A DNA stretch of 64,000 nt from Subtercola endophyticus (lineage in GTDB: Bacteria > Actinomycetota > Actinomycetes > Actinomycetales > Microbacteriaceae): contig NZ_CP087997.1 of NCBI RefSeq assembly GCF_021044565.1, positions 3,348,001 to 3,412,000 of the forward strand, read 5' to 3'. Numbering within the stretch: the stretch's first letter is position 1; each line of letters opens with the position of its first letter. The notes below the pieces were generated by a model. The model saw nothing but the letters and a program-made list of their open reading frames with translations, had not been told where the DNA came from and did no database searches. Of this stretch, positions 44,811 through 53,325 are shown piece after piece. A program made the translations under genes and the position numbers.

Positions 44811-45749
44811 ATGAAAGCAATGATTTTCGAGACGTATGGCGGCCCCGAGGTTCTGCACGAGGCCGAGGTACCGACACCCGAGCTGAAACCGGGGCAGGTC
44901 TTGGTGCGGGTGCGCCTCGCGGCAGTGAACCCGTACGACCTCAAGCTGCGGTCGGGTGCAATGCAGCAGAACGTGCATCCGACGTTTCCCGTGATTCCGG
45001 GCAGTGAATTGGCCGGTGTCGTTGCGGCAGTAGGGCCTGCTCTCAAGTCGAGCGTCGTCGAGTCGACCGTCTGGCCGCCGCTGCAGGTCGGTGATGCGGT
45101 GTTCGGCTGGGGCGTAGGTGGCTCTTACGCCGAGTTCAGCGCGGCGAAAGCTGTCATTCGTAAACCAGAAGACCTGCACTGGGAAACGGCCGCCTCCCTC
45201 GTGGTGGCGGGCGCGACGGCGCTGCGATGCCTGCGGCAGCTCGCCGTCACCAGCGGCGAGACTCTGCTCGTGCACGGAGGGGCAGGCGCGGTCGGCTCGG
45301 CCGCCGTGCAGATCGCCGTTCACGAGGGCATTACGGTCATCGCGACCTGCAGCGAACGCGACGCCGAAATCGTGCGCGAGTTCGGCGCCCACCCCGTGCG
45401 TTACGGCGAAGGGTTCGTCGAGCGTGTGCGCGAACTCGCACCCGACGGGGTCGATGCGGTGCTCGACACAGCCGGCGCCGGAACGCTGCCCGGTTCGATC
45501 GAACTCGCCGGCGGGGTCGATCGAGTGCTGACGATCGCCGATACCGCCGCCTTCGCTCTCGGGGTCACGTTCTCGGGCGGTGGCGCGGGCGAGCAGACTC
45601 CGGATGTTCTGCAGAAGATCGCCGACCTAGCGCTGTCAGGCGTGCTCACCCCGCCCCCGACTCGGCACTTCCCCCTGACCGAGGCGGCGCAGGCGCAGGC
45701 GGCACTGGCCGCCGGCGGTTTTAGGGGAAAAACCCTGCTCGACGTCTAG
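44811..45749 (+). CDS. Zinc-independent quinone oxidoreductase (MDR family)
   Basis: 312 residues from the ATG at 44811 (a start at 44793 has no ribosome site). MKAMIFETYGGPEVL and AAVNPYDLKLRSG are the qor-type opening, and LLVHGGAGAVGSAAVQIA is the NADPH loop. Zinc ligands are absent. The intergenic region shared with the ABM gene contains GCACAA (44722) and TTGTGC (44752), a spaced inverted repeat that could be a regulator site. A 5-bp hairpin GGTTT/AAACC lies inside its last codons. Confidence 0.9.
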   Translation: MKAMIFETYGGPEVLHEAEVPTPELKPGQVLVRVRLAAVNPYDLKLRSGAMQQNVHPTFPVIPGSELAGVVAAVGPALKSSVVESTVWPPLQVGDAVFGWGVGGSYAEFSAAKAVIRKPEDLHWETAASLVVAGATALRCLRQLAVTSGETLLVHGGAGAVGSAAVQIAVHEGITVIATCSERDAEIVREFGAHPVRYGEGFVERVRELAPDGVDAVLDTAGAGTLPGSIELAGGVDRVLTIADTAAFALGVTFSGGGAGEQTPDVLQKIADLALSGVLTPPPTRHFPLTEAAQAQAALAAGGFRGKTLLDV

Positions 45750-45883
45750 CTCGACGCGCGTCGTCTGTCGTCTGTCGTCTGCCGTGCGCTGCGTGCCGTT
45801 CCCGGCGAGTCGCGTCGTACCCCGCGAGTCGCGTCGTACCTCGGAGTAGCGAATCGTGTAGCACCCCGTTCGTCGTGCGCTGA

Positions 45884-46634
45884 GTGCCGTCCCCGCGAGT
45901 CGCGTCGTGCCCCGCGAGTCGCGCCGCACGTCATGCGCCGCCCGTCGAAAGCGATAGCTGCGGACGAGGGCGACAGGTGCGCTGGTCGCTCTCGTCCCGC
46001 CGCCGCCGAGGGCGACACTTGCGGACGAGAGCGAGGGGTGCGCTGGTCGCTCTCGTCCGTATCGGTCGCGCTCGCCGCGCGAGGCGGCGGCCAAGGTCCC
46101 GGCCCCGCCGCCCGCCCTTCGGCCGCCCCCGTGCGGCCGTCACCCCGCGCCCCCGACCCGCCCCCGCACCCGACCCGCCCCCGCCCTCGCCCTTCGGCCG
46201 CGCTACGTGCCGTCCCCGTGAGTCGAGCCGCGCGTCGCGTCGTACGCCGCGCGTCGAGGGCCGCCCGTCGAAAGCGGTAGCTGCGGACGAGGGCGACAGG
46301 TGCGCTGACCGCCCTCGTCCGCGCCGCCGCCGAGAGCGACACTTTCGGACGAGAGCGAGGGGTGCGCTGGTCGCTCTCGTCCGAATCTGTCGCGTTCGCC
46401 GCGCGAGGCGGCGGGCACGCCCCCCCCGCCCCCGTGCCGCCGTCAACCCGTGCCGCCGTCACGCCGCGACCACGACCTGCCCCTGGCCGCGCTTCGTGCC
46501 GTGTTCGCGAGTCGAGCCACGCGTCGCGTCGTACGCCGCGCGTCGAGTGCCGCCCGTCGAAAGCGATAGCTGCGGACGAGTGCGACAGGTGCGCTGGTCG
46601 CTCTCGTCCGAATCTGTCGCGTTCGCCGCGGGCA
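45884..46634. repeat. Tandem array of ~290-323 bp units with nested hairpins
   Basis: The gap 45750-46638 has no credible gene. Units start with GTGCCGT at 45884, 46207 and 46496 (periods 323 and 289; the last is partial). Each contains GCCGCCCGTCGAAAGCG then hairpins: 45962-45997 (12 of 13 paired), 46023-46058 (12 of 12), 46285-46320 (11), 46347-46382 (12 of 12) and 46574-46609 (12 of 13), all with GGACGAG...CTCGTCC outer stems and about 10-12 nt loops. In unit 2 a base change in the right arm (CCCTCG for CTCTCG) restores full pairing with GAGGGCG. Before the array (45759-45850) are three GTCGTCT copies and a doubled GCGAGTCGCGTCGTACC. Confidence 0.85.
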
Positions 46635-46638
46635 GGCG

Positions 46639-47130
46639 TCAGGCGCCGTCGCGCACGTCGCGCACGAAGTTCTGCACGTGCATCCGCAGTGCCTCGATGC
46701 GGTGCTGCCGCGCAGCCTCGACGTCGAAGCCGATGTAGGCGACCGGCGGCCGTTTGCGCACGTTCGCCGAGCACTCGAAGTGCGAGCAGACCAGGGTTCC
46801 GATGGTGTTTCCGTTGCGGCCCGCCTGCCCGGCGCGCTTGGCGGCGAAGAGCACCACGTCGTTGGGCAGCAGCACGTCTTCGCACCAGGCGCACTGCGGT
46901 CGCGACCGCACTTTTCCGTCGGACTGCCGGAGCACGATGCCCATCGGCACCCCGTCGAGGTGTGTGAAAACGTAGCCGAGGCCCGGAATCTTGGCATCAC
47001 GCCAGCCGAGGTAGTCCAGCTTGTCCCAATTGAGGGTGGAGAGCTCGGGCGGCAGGCTCAGGTTGGTTCGTTCCTTCAGCGATGCGTTGACGAACGACGT
47101 GCGAATTTCTTGTTCGGTCAGGGGGAGCAT
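46639..47130 (-). CDS. FBP-domain (treble-clef zinc-finger) protein
   Basis: 163 residues. LPLTEQEIRTSFVNASLKE and WDKLDYLGWRDAKIPGLGYVF precede a four-cysteine finger, CAWC (about 81-84) and CSHFEC (about 114-119), then VRKRPPVAYIGFDVEAA. This is the FBP C-terminal treble-clef family related to the elongation-factor-G-binding protein. FusB-like proteins rescue EF-G from fusidic acid, but stand-alone actinobacterial members are uncharacterised. The 3' end abuts the hairpin array. Confidence 0.88.
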   Translation of the reverse strand: MLPLTEQEIRTSFVNASLKERTNLSLPPELSTLNWDKLDYLGWRDAKIPGLGYVFTHLDGVPMGIVLRQSDGKVRSRPQCAWCEDVLLPNDVVLFAAKRAGQAGRNGNTIGTLVCSHFECSANVRKRPPVAYIGFDVEAARQHRIEALRMHVQNFVRDVRDGA

Positions 47131-47596
47131 GATTGTGATTCCTCGTCAGTTGGCCAGCCCGCCGGCAGTGGATGCTCGGGTCGAGGCTGTTCCGAATATG
47201 TACGGCGCGCTTGCACAACCCGTCGGGGTGCGGTGCGCAGACGTCGTTACGGCACGAATAGTGCGATGCGAGCCGTACGACGCGAACAGATCGGGTGACG
47301 CGCTACCTGCCGCCGGCGAAGAAGGCGCCGACGACCCCCTGACGCCCCGAGGGCTGACGAAGAGCGGTAGCTGGTTTCACGCCAGCAACTATACGCCCGC
47401 TCGCCCAGCGGATTCACGGAAGAGCGCCCGCGACCGTCTGTCCCCCCGGCCCTGCGCCCGTGCCCGTCTGTCGCCCGGCCCGGCAGGCCCTGTGCCCGCG
47501 AGCCGCGCGGGCCATGCAGACGAGTGGATCGCCGGCCCGCGCGCACCGGAACCGTACCGCACCCAGCCCGACCCTAGCCCGCCGGGCACGCTGGGC
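47131..47596. other. 466-base gap without a supportable gene
   Basis: It separates the FBP gene start (minus strand) from the mocR stop (minus strand). Open frames exist on both strands but lack ribosome sites and protein-like composition. The FBP promoter should lie at 47130-47250. The segment 47440-47540 is a GCCCG-rich low-complexity tract. Confidence 0.6.
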
Positions 47597-49183
47597 TCAG
47601 ATCATGTCTGCGAAAGCCGGCAACTCGGCCGAGAGCGCCAAGCCGGAGATGTCGCGCCAGGCGAGCTGTAGAGCATCCACTGCCCGTGAGGTTTCGACGG
47701 GCAGCAGATTGATCGGCAGGCGCAAGAAGCGCTCGAAGGCTCCGTCGATGCCGAACCGTGGGCCGGCGGTGATGAGTACACCGCGCGTGCGAGCCGCGAG
47801 AACGAGTTGCGAACTCGCAGGTCGGCCGAGGTTCACCCAGGCGCACAGTCCGCCATCGACCCGCGGAACCTGCCATTCGGGCAGGGCGTCGGCCAGCGCG
47901 CCGAACAGCGCGTCGCGCCCGGTGCGAAGCTCGGCCTGGCGCAGAGGAAGCAGCTGCGCGGTCTGCGGCACGAGATTCGCGGCGACGAGCTGCTCGAAGA
48001 TGGGCGTGCCGATGTCGCTCGAGGCACGGGTGCCGAGCAGGCGGCGGATGAGGGGGCGGGATGCCCGGATCCAGCCGATGCGCAACCCGCCCCAGAACGT
48101 CTTGCTGGTCGAGCCGAGGGTGATGACGTCGCCGAATGTGGCGAGCGGCGCGGGGCGTTCGGGCGCGATGCTGCGGGTGTCGGACTTGCCGGCGGATTCG
48201 GCGCCGCCCGTAACGCTGCCGCTGAGGGAGCTGCCTCTGCCGCCGCGGGAGCTGCCCCCGAAGCCGACACCGTGGACGCGACCACCGGGCTCGTCGATCG
48301 TCAGCTCGGCCGTGGTCTCGTCGGCGACGAGCACCGTGCCACTGCGCTCGGCCGCCGCGACCAGCCGACGGCGCAGGTCGTTGCTCATCGATGCCCCCGT
48401 GGGATTCTGGTAGTCGGGCATCAGATAGGCGAGGGTGGGTGCGGTGCGCTCGAAGGCCTGAAACAGCGCCTCTTCGTGCCAGCCGCCGGTGTCGCCGCCC
48501 GCGCCCCCGCTGGCCCCGCCGCCCGCACCCGCCGCCGTCACTGAAACCGGAACCAGCCGAGCGCCGGCCGCGATCAGCGTGTCGGCCGCATGCGGATACG
48601 TCGGCGTCTCGACGATCACCCGATCACCCCGCGTGATCAGCGTGCGGGCGATGAGCGTCAGCGCCTGCAACGCACCGCTGGTCACCATGATCTCGTCGGC
48701 CTGCGTCGGCAGGCCGCGCTCGGTGTACCGATCGGCGATGGCCTGGCGCAGCTGCGGCAACCCGAGCGGCTCGTACCCGAGGGTCGCGAGGTAGGGCCCG
48801 ATCTGCGTGGCGGCCTGCTGCATCGCCGCATCCACCCCCGCCAACGCCGGCAGCGCGGCCTGGGTGAAGTTGATGACGCCGGTGCTCACGGGCTGCTCGA
48901 CACTCTCGACCGCCGGGTTCTTCGCGATGCTGCCTGAGCCGCGCACGCTCTGCAGATATCCGGATGCCCGCAGCTCGGCATAGGCGGCCCCGATCGTGCT
49001 GCGGCTCAGGCCCAGCCTCTCGCTCAGTTCACGTTCGGCGGGCAGACGGCTACCGCCCGGAACACGCCCGTCGGCGATGAGCAGCCCGATGCGGTCGGCG
49101 AGGGCCTGATAGGCGGTGCCCTCGGTCTTCCACTCGCCCAGCATGGCGTCGAGAGCTCGGGCAGACAGGTGAAGGGCGGTCAT
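47597..49183 (-). CDS. MocR-type regulator (GntR HTH fused to aminotransferase domain)
   Basis: 528 residues. wHTH at about 20-90 (GSRLPAERELSERLGLSRSTIGAAYAELRASGYL) and a fold-I aminotransferase domain at about 130-500, with MVTSGALQALTLI, YLMPDYQNPTGASMS, VLVADETTAEL and PLP-binding Lys in TLGSTSKTFWGGLRIGW. An insertion of about 35 Gly/Ser residues precedes the Lys strand. It is divergent from a small membrane peptide and phzF across a 127-base operator region. PLP or an amino-PLP adduct is the likely effector. Confidence 0.92.
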   Translation of the reverse strand: MTALHLSARALDAMLGEWKTEGTAYQALADRIGLLIADGRVPGGSRLPAERELSERLGLSRSTIGAAYAELRASGYLQSVRGSGSIAKNPAVESVEQPVSTGVINFTQAALPALAGVDAAMQQAATQIGPYLATLGYEPLGLPQLRQAIADRYTERGLPTQADEIMVTSGALQALTLIARTLITRGDRVIVETPTYPHAADTLIAAGARLVPVSVTAAGAGGGASGGAGGDTGGWHEEALFQAFERTAPTLAYLMPDYQNPTGASMSNDLRRRLVAAAERSGTVLVADETTAELTIDEPGGRVHGVGFGGSSRGGRGSSLSGSVTGGAESAGKSDTRSIAPERPAPLATFGDVITLGSTSKTFWGGLRIGWIRASRPLIRRLLGTRASSDIGTPIFEQLVAANLVPQTAQLLPLRQAELRTGRDALFGALADALPEWQVPRVDGGLCAWVNLGRPASSQLVLAARTRGVLITAGPRFGIDGAFERFLRLPINLLPVETSRAVDALQLAWRDISGLALSAELPAFADMI

Positions 49184-49220
49184 GCGACCAGTTTACGCGG
49201 ATTGGTCTGTTGACGCCAGG

Positions 49221-49236
49221 CCAATTCTGCAATTGG
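49221..49236. promoter_or_regulatory. MocR operator candidate
   Basis: CCAATT-CTGC-AATTGG is perfect, and the surrounding bases add TTGG elements: ATTGGTCTG (49201), GATTGGC (49236) and GTTGGACTGG (49252). Mixed direct and inverted TTGG repeats are what MocR regulators usually bind. It lies between divergent mocR (start 49183) and the small gene (start 49311). Confidence 0.65.
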
Positions 49237-49310
49237 ATTGGCTTTATCGACGTTGGACTGGTGTTCGACCGGCATGCTCGAACGGAATCGGGCGAATGGA
49301 GTGAGTGGTG

Positions 49311-49478
49311 ATGGTGTTCTTGGTTATTCTCGGCCTGATTGGTCTGGCCGGTATTGGAGCGACGTTCTACGCGATCGCCCGTGACGGATACGCCCCGGCT
49401 CGAACGCGTGACGCCGCCTTCTATCGGTCGACTTTCGACTACTCTGCAGATCACACGACGAAAGAGACCGCCAAATGA
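49311..49478 (+). CDS. 55-residue membrane peptide upstream of phzF
   Basis: A short gene easily missed: ATG 49311, GGAG 10-13 bases upstream, stop overlapping the phzF ATG (ATGA). Residues 2-23 form one hydrophobic helix (VFLVILGLIGLAGIGATFY), followed by a charged tail with AFYRSTFDYSAD. No family is recognised. Tight coupling to phzF and the shared MocR operator argue that it is real and coexpressed. Confidence 0.65.
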   Translation: MVFLVILGLIGLAGIGATFYAIARDGYAPARTRDAAFYRSTFDYSADHTTKETAK

Positions 49479-50401
49479 GCGACCCGACCATCCGCCCGTT
49501 CGCCCAGGTAGACGTCTTCACGAGCGTGCCGTACCGCGGAAATCCGCTGGCCGTCGTGCTCGACGGCACCGGCCTCGACGACGAGCAGTTGGCTCGGTTC
49601 GCCAACTGGACCAATCTCTCTGAGACCACATTCATTTTGCCGCCCACCCCTGAGGGCGCTGCGGCGGGCGCGGACTACCGCGTTCGTATCTTCACCGTGA
49701 ACACCGAGCTGCCGTTCGCCGGGCACCCCACACTCGGCACGGCGCACGCGTGGCTCGAAGCCGGCGGCGTGCCTCGAGACGCCGACACCATCGTGCAGGA
49801 GTGCGAGATCGGCCTCATCCCGATCAAGCGCGACGGGTCGCGCCTCGCGTTCGGCGCGCCGCCGCTGCGTCGCAGCGGAGCCATCGGCGATGCTGACCTC
49901 GCCCGAATCGCCGGCGTTCTCGGCATCACGGTCGACGACATCGTGGACTCGAACTGGATCGACAACGGGCCCGGCTGGTCGGGCATCCTGTTGCGGTCGG
50001 CCGAGGCTGTGCTGGCGCTCGAGCCCGACTTTGCGGCGCTGAACGGGCAGTCGATCGGCGTGGTGGGGCCGTACCCCGCGGCGCGATCGGGTGCATCGGG
50101 CGCATCGGCCGGCGCGGGCGGCGCGAGCGGCGCGGGCGCGCAGGGTGCAGCCGAGCATCCGCAGTTCGAGGTGCGCGGATTCGCCGGGGCCGCCCAAGTG
50201 AGCGAAGACCCCGTCACCGGCAGCCTCAACGCCGGCCTCGGGCAGTGGATGATCGGGGCAGGCCACGCCCCGTCGACCTACCTCGCGGGCCAGGGCTCAC
50301 GCCTCGGTCGCGACGGCCGCATTCACATCGCCGAGCTCGACGGCCAGGTCTGGGTCGGTGGCGACACCGTGACGTGCATACGGGGAACCGTGCGGTTGTA
50401 G
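49475..50401 (+). CDS. PhzF-family isomerase
   Basis: 308 residues. AQVDVFTSVPYRGNPLAVVLDG and catalytic Glu in NWTNLSETTFILPP are diagnostic; RIFTVNTELPFAGHPTLGTAHAW and DPVTGSLNAGLGQWM complete the duplicated diaminopimelate-epimerase-like fold. PhzF makes phenazine precursors, but no other phz gene is present, so this is a generic PhzF-like isomerase. An Ala/Gly/Ser insertion lies at about residues 205-226. Presumed to be under MocR control with the small membrane peptide. Confidence 0.92.
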   Translation: MSDPTIRPFAQVDVFTSVPYRGNPLAVVLDGTGLDDEQLARFANWTNLSETTFILPPTPEGAAAGADYRVRIFTVNTELPFAGHPTLGTAHAWLEAGGVPRDADTIVQECEIGLIPIKRDGSRLAFGAPPLRRSGAIGDADLARIAGVLGITVDDIVDSNWIDNGPGWSGILLRSAEAVLALEPDFAALNGQSIGVVGPYPAARSGASGASAGAGGASGAGAQGAAEHPQFEVRGFAGAAQVSEDPVTGSLNAGLGQWMIGAGHAPSTYLAGQGSRLGRDGRIHIAELDGQVWVGGDTVTCIRGTVRL

Positions 50402-50415
50402 CCCCGTTGCGGAGT

Positions 50416-50470
50416 GAGCTGCGAGTTCTGGTGGGCTGGGCGGGCGACCACCCACCAGAACTCGCAGCTC
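50416..50470. terminator. Perfect 20-bp inverted repeat after phzF
   Basis: Left arm GAGCTGCGAGTTCTGGTGGG (50416-50435), exact complement at 50451-50470, loop of 15. It starts 14 bases after the phzF stop. There is no T-tract, so it may be a recognition site or a transposable-element footprint as easily as a terminator. It ends 24 bases before the next GTG, close enough to affect that gene's initiation. Confidence 0.8.
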
Positions 50471-50494
50471 GATGGCGCGTGCGATGATGAAAGC

Positions 50495-51724
50495 GTGACA
50501 TCCGAGCCCCGAGCCGACAGCGACGACGCGACGAAGCCGCGCAGCAGCAGCACCCGGCGGCGGGTCGTGAACGTGGTGGCCGCGGTCGTGGCGAGCATCG
50601 TCATCATCGCGGTGATCGCCGTCGCGGTGGGTGGGCTGTTCCTCATTCGGCCGGGTTCCGTGTCGACGCTGAGCGCCGCCACCACGGGGCAGTGGAGCAA
50701 AGTCACCCTGCCGCAGCCCGCCGAGAACGGCGACGGCTCGCCGTACGACATCTACGTGAAGCCCGGCTCGAGCAAGAATCTCATCATCTTCTTCGGCGAC
50801 GGCGGCCTCAGCTGGAACGAATCCACCGCCGTTCAGCCTGTCACCCTCGGCTCGAGCATCTTCGGCGGCGGCAACTTCTTCTCGCCCAACGTTCCGTTCT
50901 ACGTAGCGAATACCTTCGGCGGAGTGCTCTCGAACGAAGCCCGCAATCCGTTCGCCGACTGGACCACCGTGTACGTTCCCACCACCACCGGCGACCTCGG
51001 CATCGGCGACGCCACCGCCAAGTTCATCGTGAGCAGTGGTAGCGGTACCAACGGCCCGAAGACCGTGACTGCGCGGTTCAACGGATACAACAACTCCTCG
51101 GCCGCCCTCGACTGGGTGTATCAGAACGTGGCGGCACCCGGCAAGGTCATGGTGGCCGGCGGCGGCACCGGAGGGTTGACGGCATCCTTCTGGCTCAGCA
51201 AGGTGGGTGACCACTACTCGTCGGCTGCGTTGTACGAGTACTCCGACAGCGCGTACTACGCCGCGACCCAGCTCAGCGACGTGATCGACCCCGTGTGGGA
51301 GGCGAAGTTCGAGCAGCGCTTCGGCTTCACGTTGAGCAGGGCTCCGCTGAAAGACGCGGTGACGTTCAACACGGCCCGCTTCGGCGACCGGCTCACGACG
51401 CTGATCTCGCAGACGCTGCTCGACAAGACCGACGCGACCTTCTCGGCAGACCTCGACGACGGCTATTACACCGTTCAGGCCGGCTCCGACTGGAACTACA
51501 GCATGAAGCAGACCATGCGCGCCCTGCTCGGCGCCGACCAGCCGCCGGGCCTCTTTCTCACGGACTACGGCGCGAACCAGTACGGCGAGACGGCGCACAT
51601 TCTCTCCACCAACCCGAGCTTCTGGCTCGCAACGCAAGACGGCGTGGCGCTCGACCAGTGGCTCGCGTCGGCCGTCATCAACGACGACGCCCGCAATGCA
51701 GGGGTCGACTACCTCTACCACTAG
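50495..51724 (+). CDS. Pectinacetylesterase-like membrane-anchored protein, nucleophile missing
   Basis: 409 residues from a GTG. An N-terminal polar 25 residues and one long membrane helix (about 28-58) leave the rest outside. NLIIFFGDGGLSW, NPFADWTTVYVPTTTGDLGIG and GYNNSSAALDWVYQN match the PAE/Notum hydrolase pattern. Family members have G-E/C-S-A-G at the nucleophile elbow; here it is AGGGTGG, so the Ser is Gly. A candidate catalytic His survives in GETAHILSTNPSFW. The cysteine pair of plant enzymes is absent. It is likely a pseudoenzyme or binding protein; catalytic activity is doubtful. Confidence 0.72.
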   Translation: MTSEPRADSDDATKPRSSSTRRRVVNVVAAVVASIVIIAVIAVAVGGLFLIRPGSVSTLSAATTGQWSKVTLPQPAENGDGSPYDIYVKPGSSKNLIIFFGDGGLSWNESTAVQPVTLGSSIFGGGNFFSPNVPFYVANTFGGVLSNEARNPFADWTTVYVPTTTGDLGIGDATAKFIVSSGSGTNGPKTVTARFNGYNNSSAALDWVYQNVAAPGKVMVAGGGTGGLTASFWLSKVGDHYSSAALYEYSDSAYYAATQLSDVIDPVWEAKFEQRFGFTLSRAPLKDAVTFNTARFGDRLTTLISQTLLDKTDATFSADLDDGYYTVQAGSDWNYSMKQTMRALLGADQPPGLFLTDYGANQYGETAHILSTNPSFWLATQDGVALDQWLASAVINDDARNAGVDYLYH

Positions 51725-51747
51725 AACGTGCGTGGTTGACTGGGCAG

Positions 51748-53145
51748 ATGGATGCCGCACCAGACACTGACCGTTACACCGACGACTTCGCCGCCTTCAT
51801 TTCCGCGTCGCCCTCGTCGTACCACGCCGCCGCCGAAGCGGGCCGTCAGCTCGCCGCGGCCGGATTCGCGCGGCTCGTCGAAACCGAGGAATGGCCTGAG
51901 CCGGCCAGAGCCGGCGGGGCGGGCCCGCGCGGCTTCTACGTCATCCGCGACGGCGCCATCGTCGCCTGGATCGTGCCGGCCGGGTCAACGGCATCCACTC
52001 CCTTTCGCATCCTCGGCGCCCACACCGACTCGCCCGGCTTCAAGCTCAAGCCCAAACCCACCATCGGCGCCTACGGCTGGCTGCAGGCCGGCGTCGAGAT
52101 CTACGGCGGCCCCCTGCTGAACTCCTGGCTCGACCGCGAGCTCGAGCTCGCCGGCCGCCTCGTCACGCGCGACGGCGCCGAGCACCTGGTACGCACCGGG
52201 CCGTTCTTGCGCATACCGCAGCTGGCCATCCACCTCGACCGCGACGCCAACAACGGTCTCACCCTCGACCGTCAACGCCACACCACCCCCGTCTTCGGCG
52301 TCGGCAACGCCTCGCAGGCCGATCTGGTCGACCACCTCGCGCGCCTGACCGGCGTCGACGGGCTGACCGGCGAGGATGTCGCGGGCTATGACCTGCTCAC
52401 CGCCGACACCGCGGCTCCGCGGCGCTTCGGCCTCCACGAGAAGCTCTTCGCGGCGGGCCGCATGGACAACCTCTCTTCGGTCTTCGCCGGCCTCCGTGCG
52501 CTGCTCGCCACGTTTGCTTCGGCCGCGTCGACGCCCTCACCGGCACCTGCCTCAGGCGGGGTGGATGCCGGGCCGGCGGATGCCCAGCCGCCCATCAGCG
52601 TTCTCGCCGCGTTCGACCACGAAGAACTCGGCTCCGAGTCGCGGTCGGGAGCGAGCGGGCCGCTGCTCGACGACATCCTCACCCGAATCGCTGGATCGCT
52701 CGGCGCCACCACCGAGCAACGCCTGCGCGCCTACGCCGGCTCGTGGTGCTTGTCGGCCGACGCGGGTCATGCCGTGCATCCGAATTACCCGGAGAAGCAC
52801 GACCCGGTGAACCGTCCGATCGCCGGTGGCGGGCCGCTGCTGAAGATCAACGCCAACCAGCGCTACGCAACGGATGCGCAGGGTGCGGCTCTGTGGGCAG
52901 CCTCGTGCGCTCAGACCGGAGTGACGTACCAGGAGTTCGTGTCGAACAACGCGGTTCCCTGCGGCTCGACCATCGGCCCGCTCACTGCGACGCGCCTCGG
53001 TATTCGCACGGTCGACGTGGGGGTGCCCCTGCTCTCGATGCACTCGGCGCGCGAGCTCGCCCACGTGGATGATCTGGCCGCCCTCGCGACGGTCGCGACG
53101 GCCTTTTTCGCGCCCGCGGCGCCCGGCGCGCTCACCGCCGGCTGA
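51748..53145 (+). CDS. M18-family aspartyl aminopeptidase
   Basis: 465 residues from the ATG at 51748. Co-catalytic metal ligands are recognisable: LGAHTDSPGFKLKP (His, Asp), AFDHEELGS (Glu, Glu) and C-terminal MHSARELAHVDDL (His). LHEKLFAAGRMDNLSSVFA is the bridging Asp region. It forms tetrahedral dodecamers in known cases and removes N-terminal acidic residues. An insertion of about 30 Ala/Pro/Ser residues (ASAASTPSPAPASGGVDAG) precedes the HEELGS strand. A putative partner in peptide recycling. Confidence 0.92.
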   Translation: MDAAPDTDRYTDDFAAFISASPSSYHAAAEAGRQLAAAGFARLVETEEWPEPARAGGAGPRGFYVIRDGAIVAWIVPAGSTASTPFRILGAHTDSPGFKLKPKPTIGAYGWLQAGVEIYGGPLLNSWLDRELELAGRLVTRDGAEHLVRTGPFLRIPQLAIHLDRDANNGLTLDRQRHTTPVFGVGNASQADLVDHLARLTGVDGLTGEDVAGYDLLTADTAAPRRFGLHEKLFAAGRMDNLSSVFAGLRALLATFASAASTPSPAPASGGVDAGPADAQPPISVLAAFDHEELGSESRSGASGPLLDDILTRIAGSLGATTEQRLRAYAGSWCLSADAGHAVHPNYPEKHDPVNRPIAGGGPLLKINANQRYATDAQGAALWAASCAQTGVTYQEFVSNNAVPCGSTIGPLTATRLGIRTVDVGVPLLSMHSARELAHVDDLAALATVATAFFAPAAPGALTAG

Positions 53146-53325
53146 TCTTGCGGCTTTAGCCGGCTGAGGTGTTGCTTTGAGCGGGCACGCATTTGCATGC
53201 ACATTCATCAAAATGTCCCCGTTTATGTGGACTGCTTAATAGCGAGCGAATCCCTAGGCTGATCGGGCGGGGAGAGACCTAGACCCAGTTTGCCGCCGCG
53301 GCGATCGAAGTATGGCCAATGGGGG

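Noticed and set aside
45884..46634. CRISPR array for the repeats at 45.9-46.6 kb
   Set aside because: Repeat periods are ~290-323 bases, the intervening sequence is itself repeated, and no cas genes occur.
45746..46894. Long arginine-rich open frames on both strands through 45.7-46.9 kb
   Set aside because: They result from GC-rich repeats without stops; composition is Arg/Ala/Pro-heavy, they lack ribosome sites, and they run into the FBP gene.
47131..47596. Small genes in the gap between FBP and mocR
   Set aside because: Open frames up to 216 codons exist but have no ribosome sites, and their translations are Arg/Pro/Ala-biased like other shadow frames.
49475..50401. Phenazine biosynthesis cluster
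   Set aside because: Only the PhzF-like isomerase is present; no other phz gene is found.
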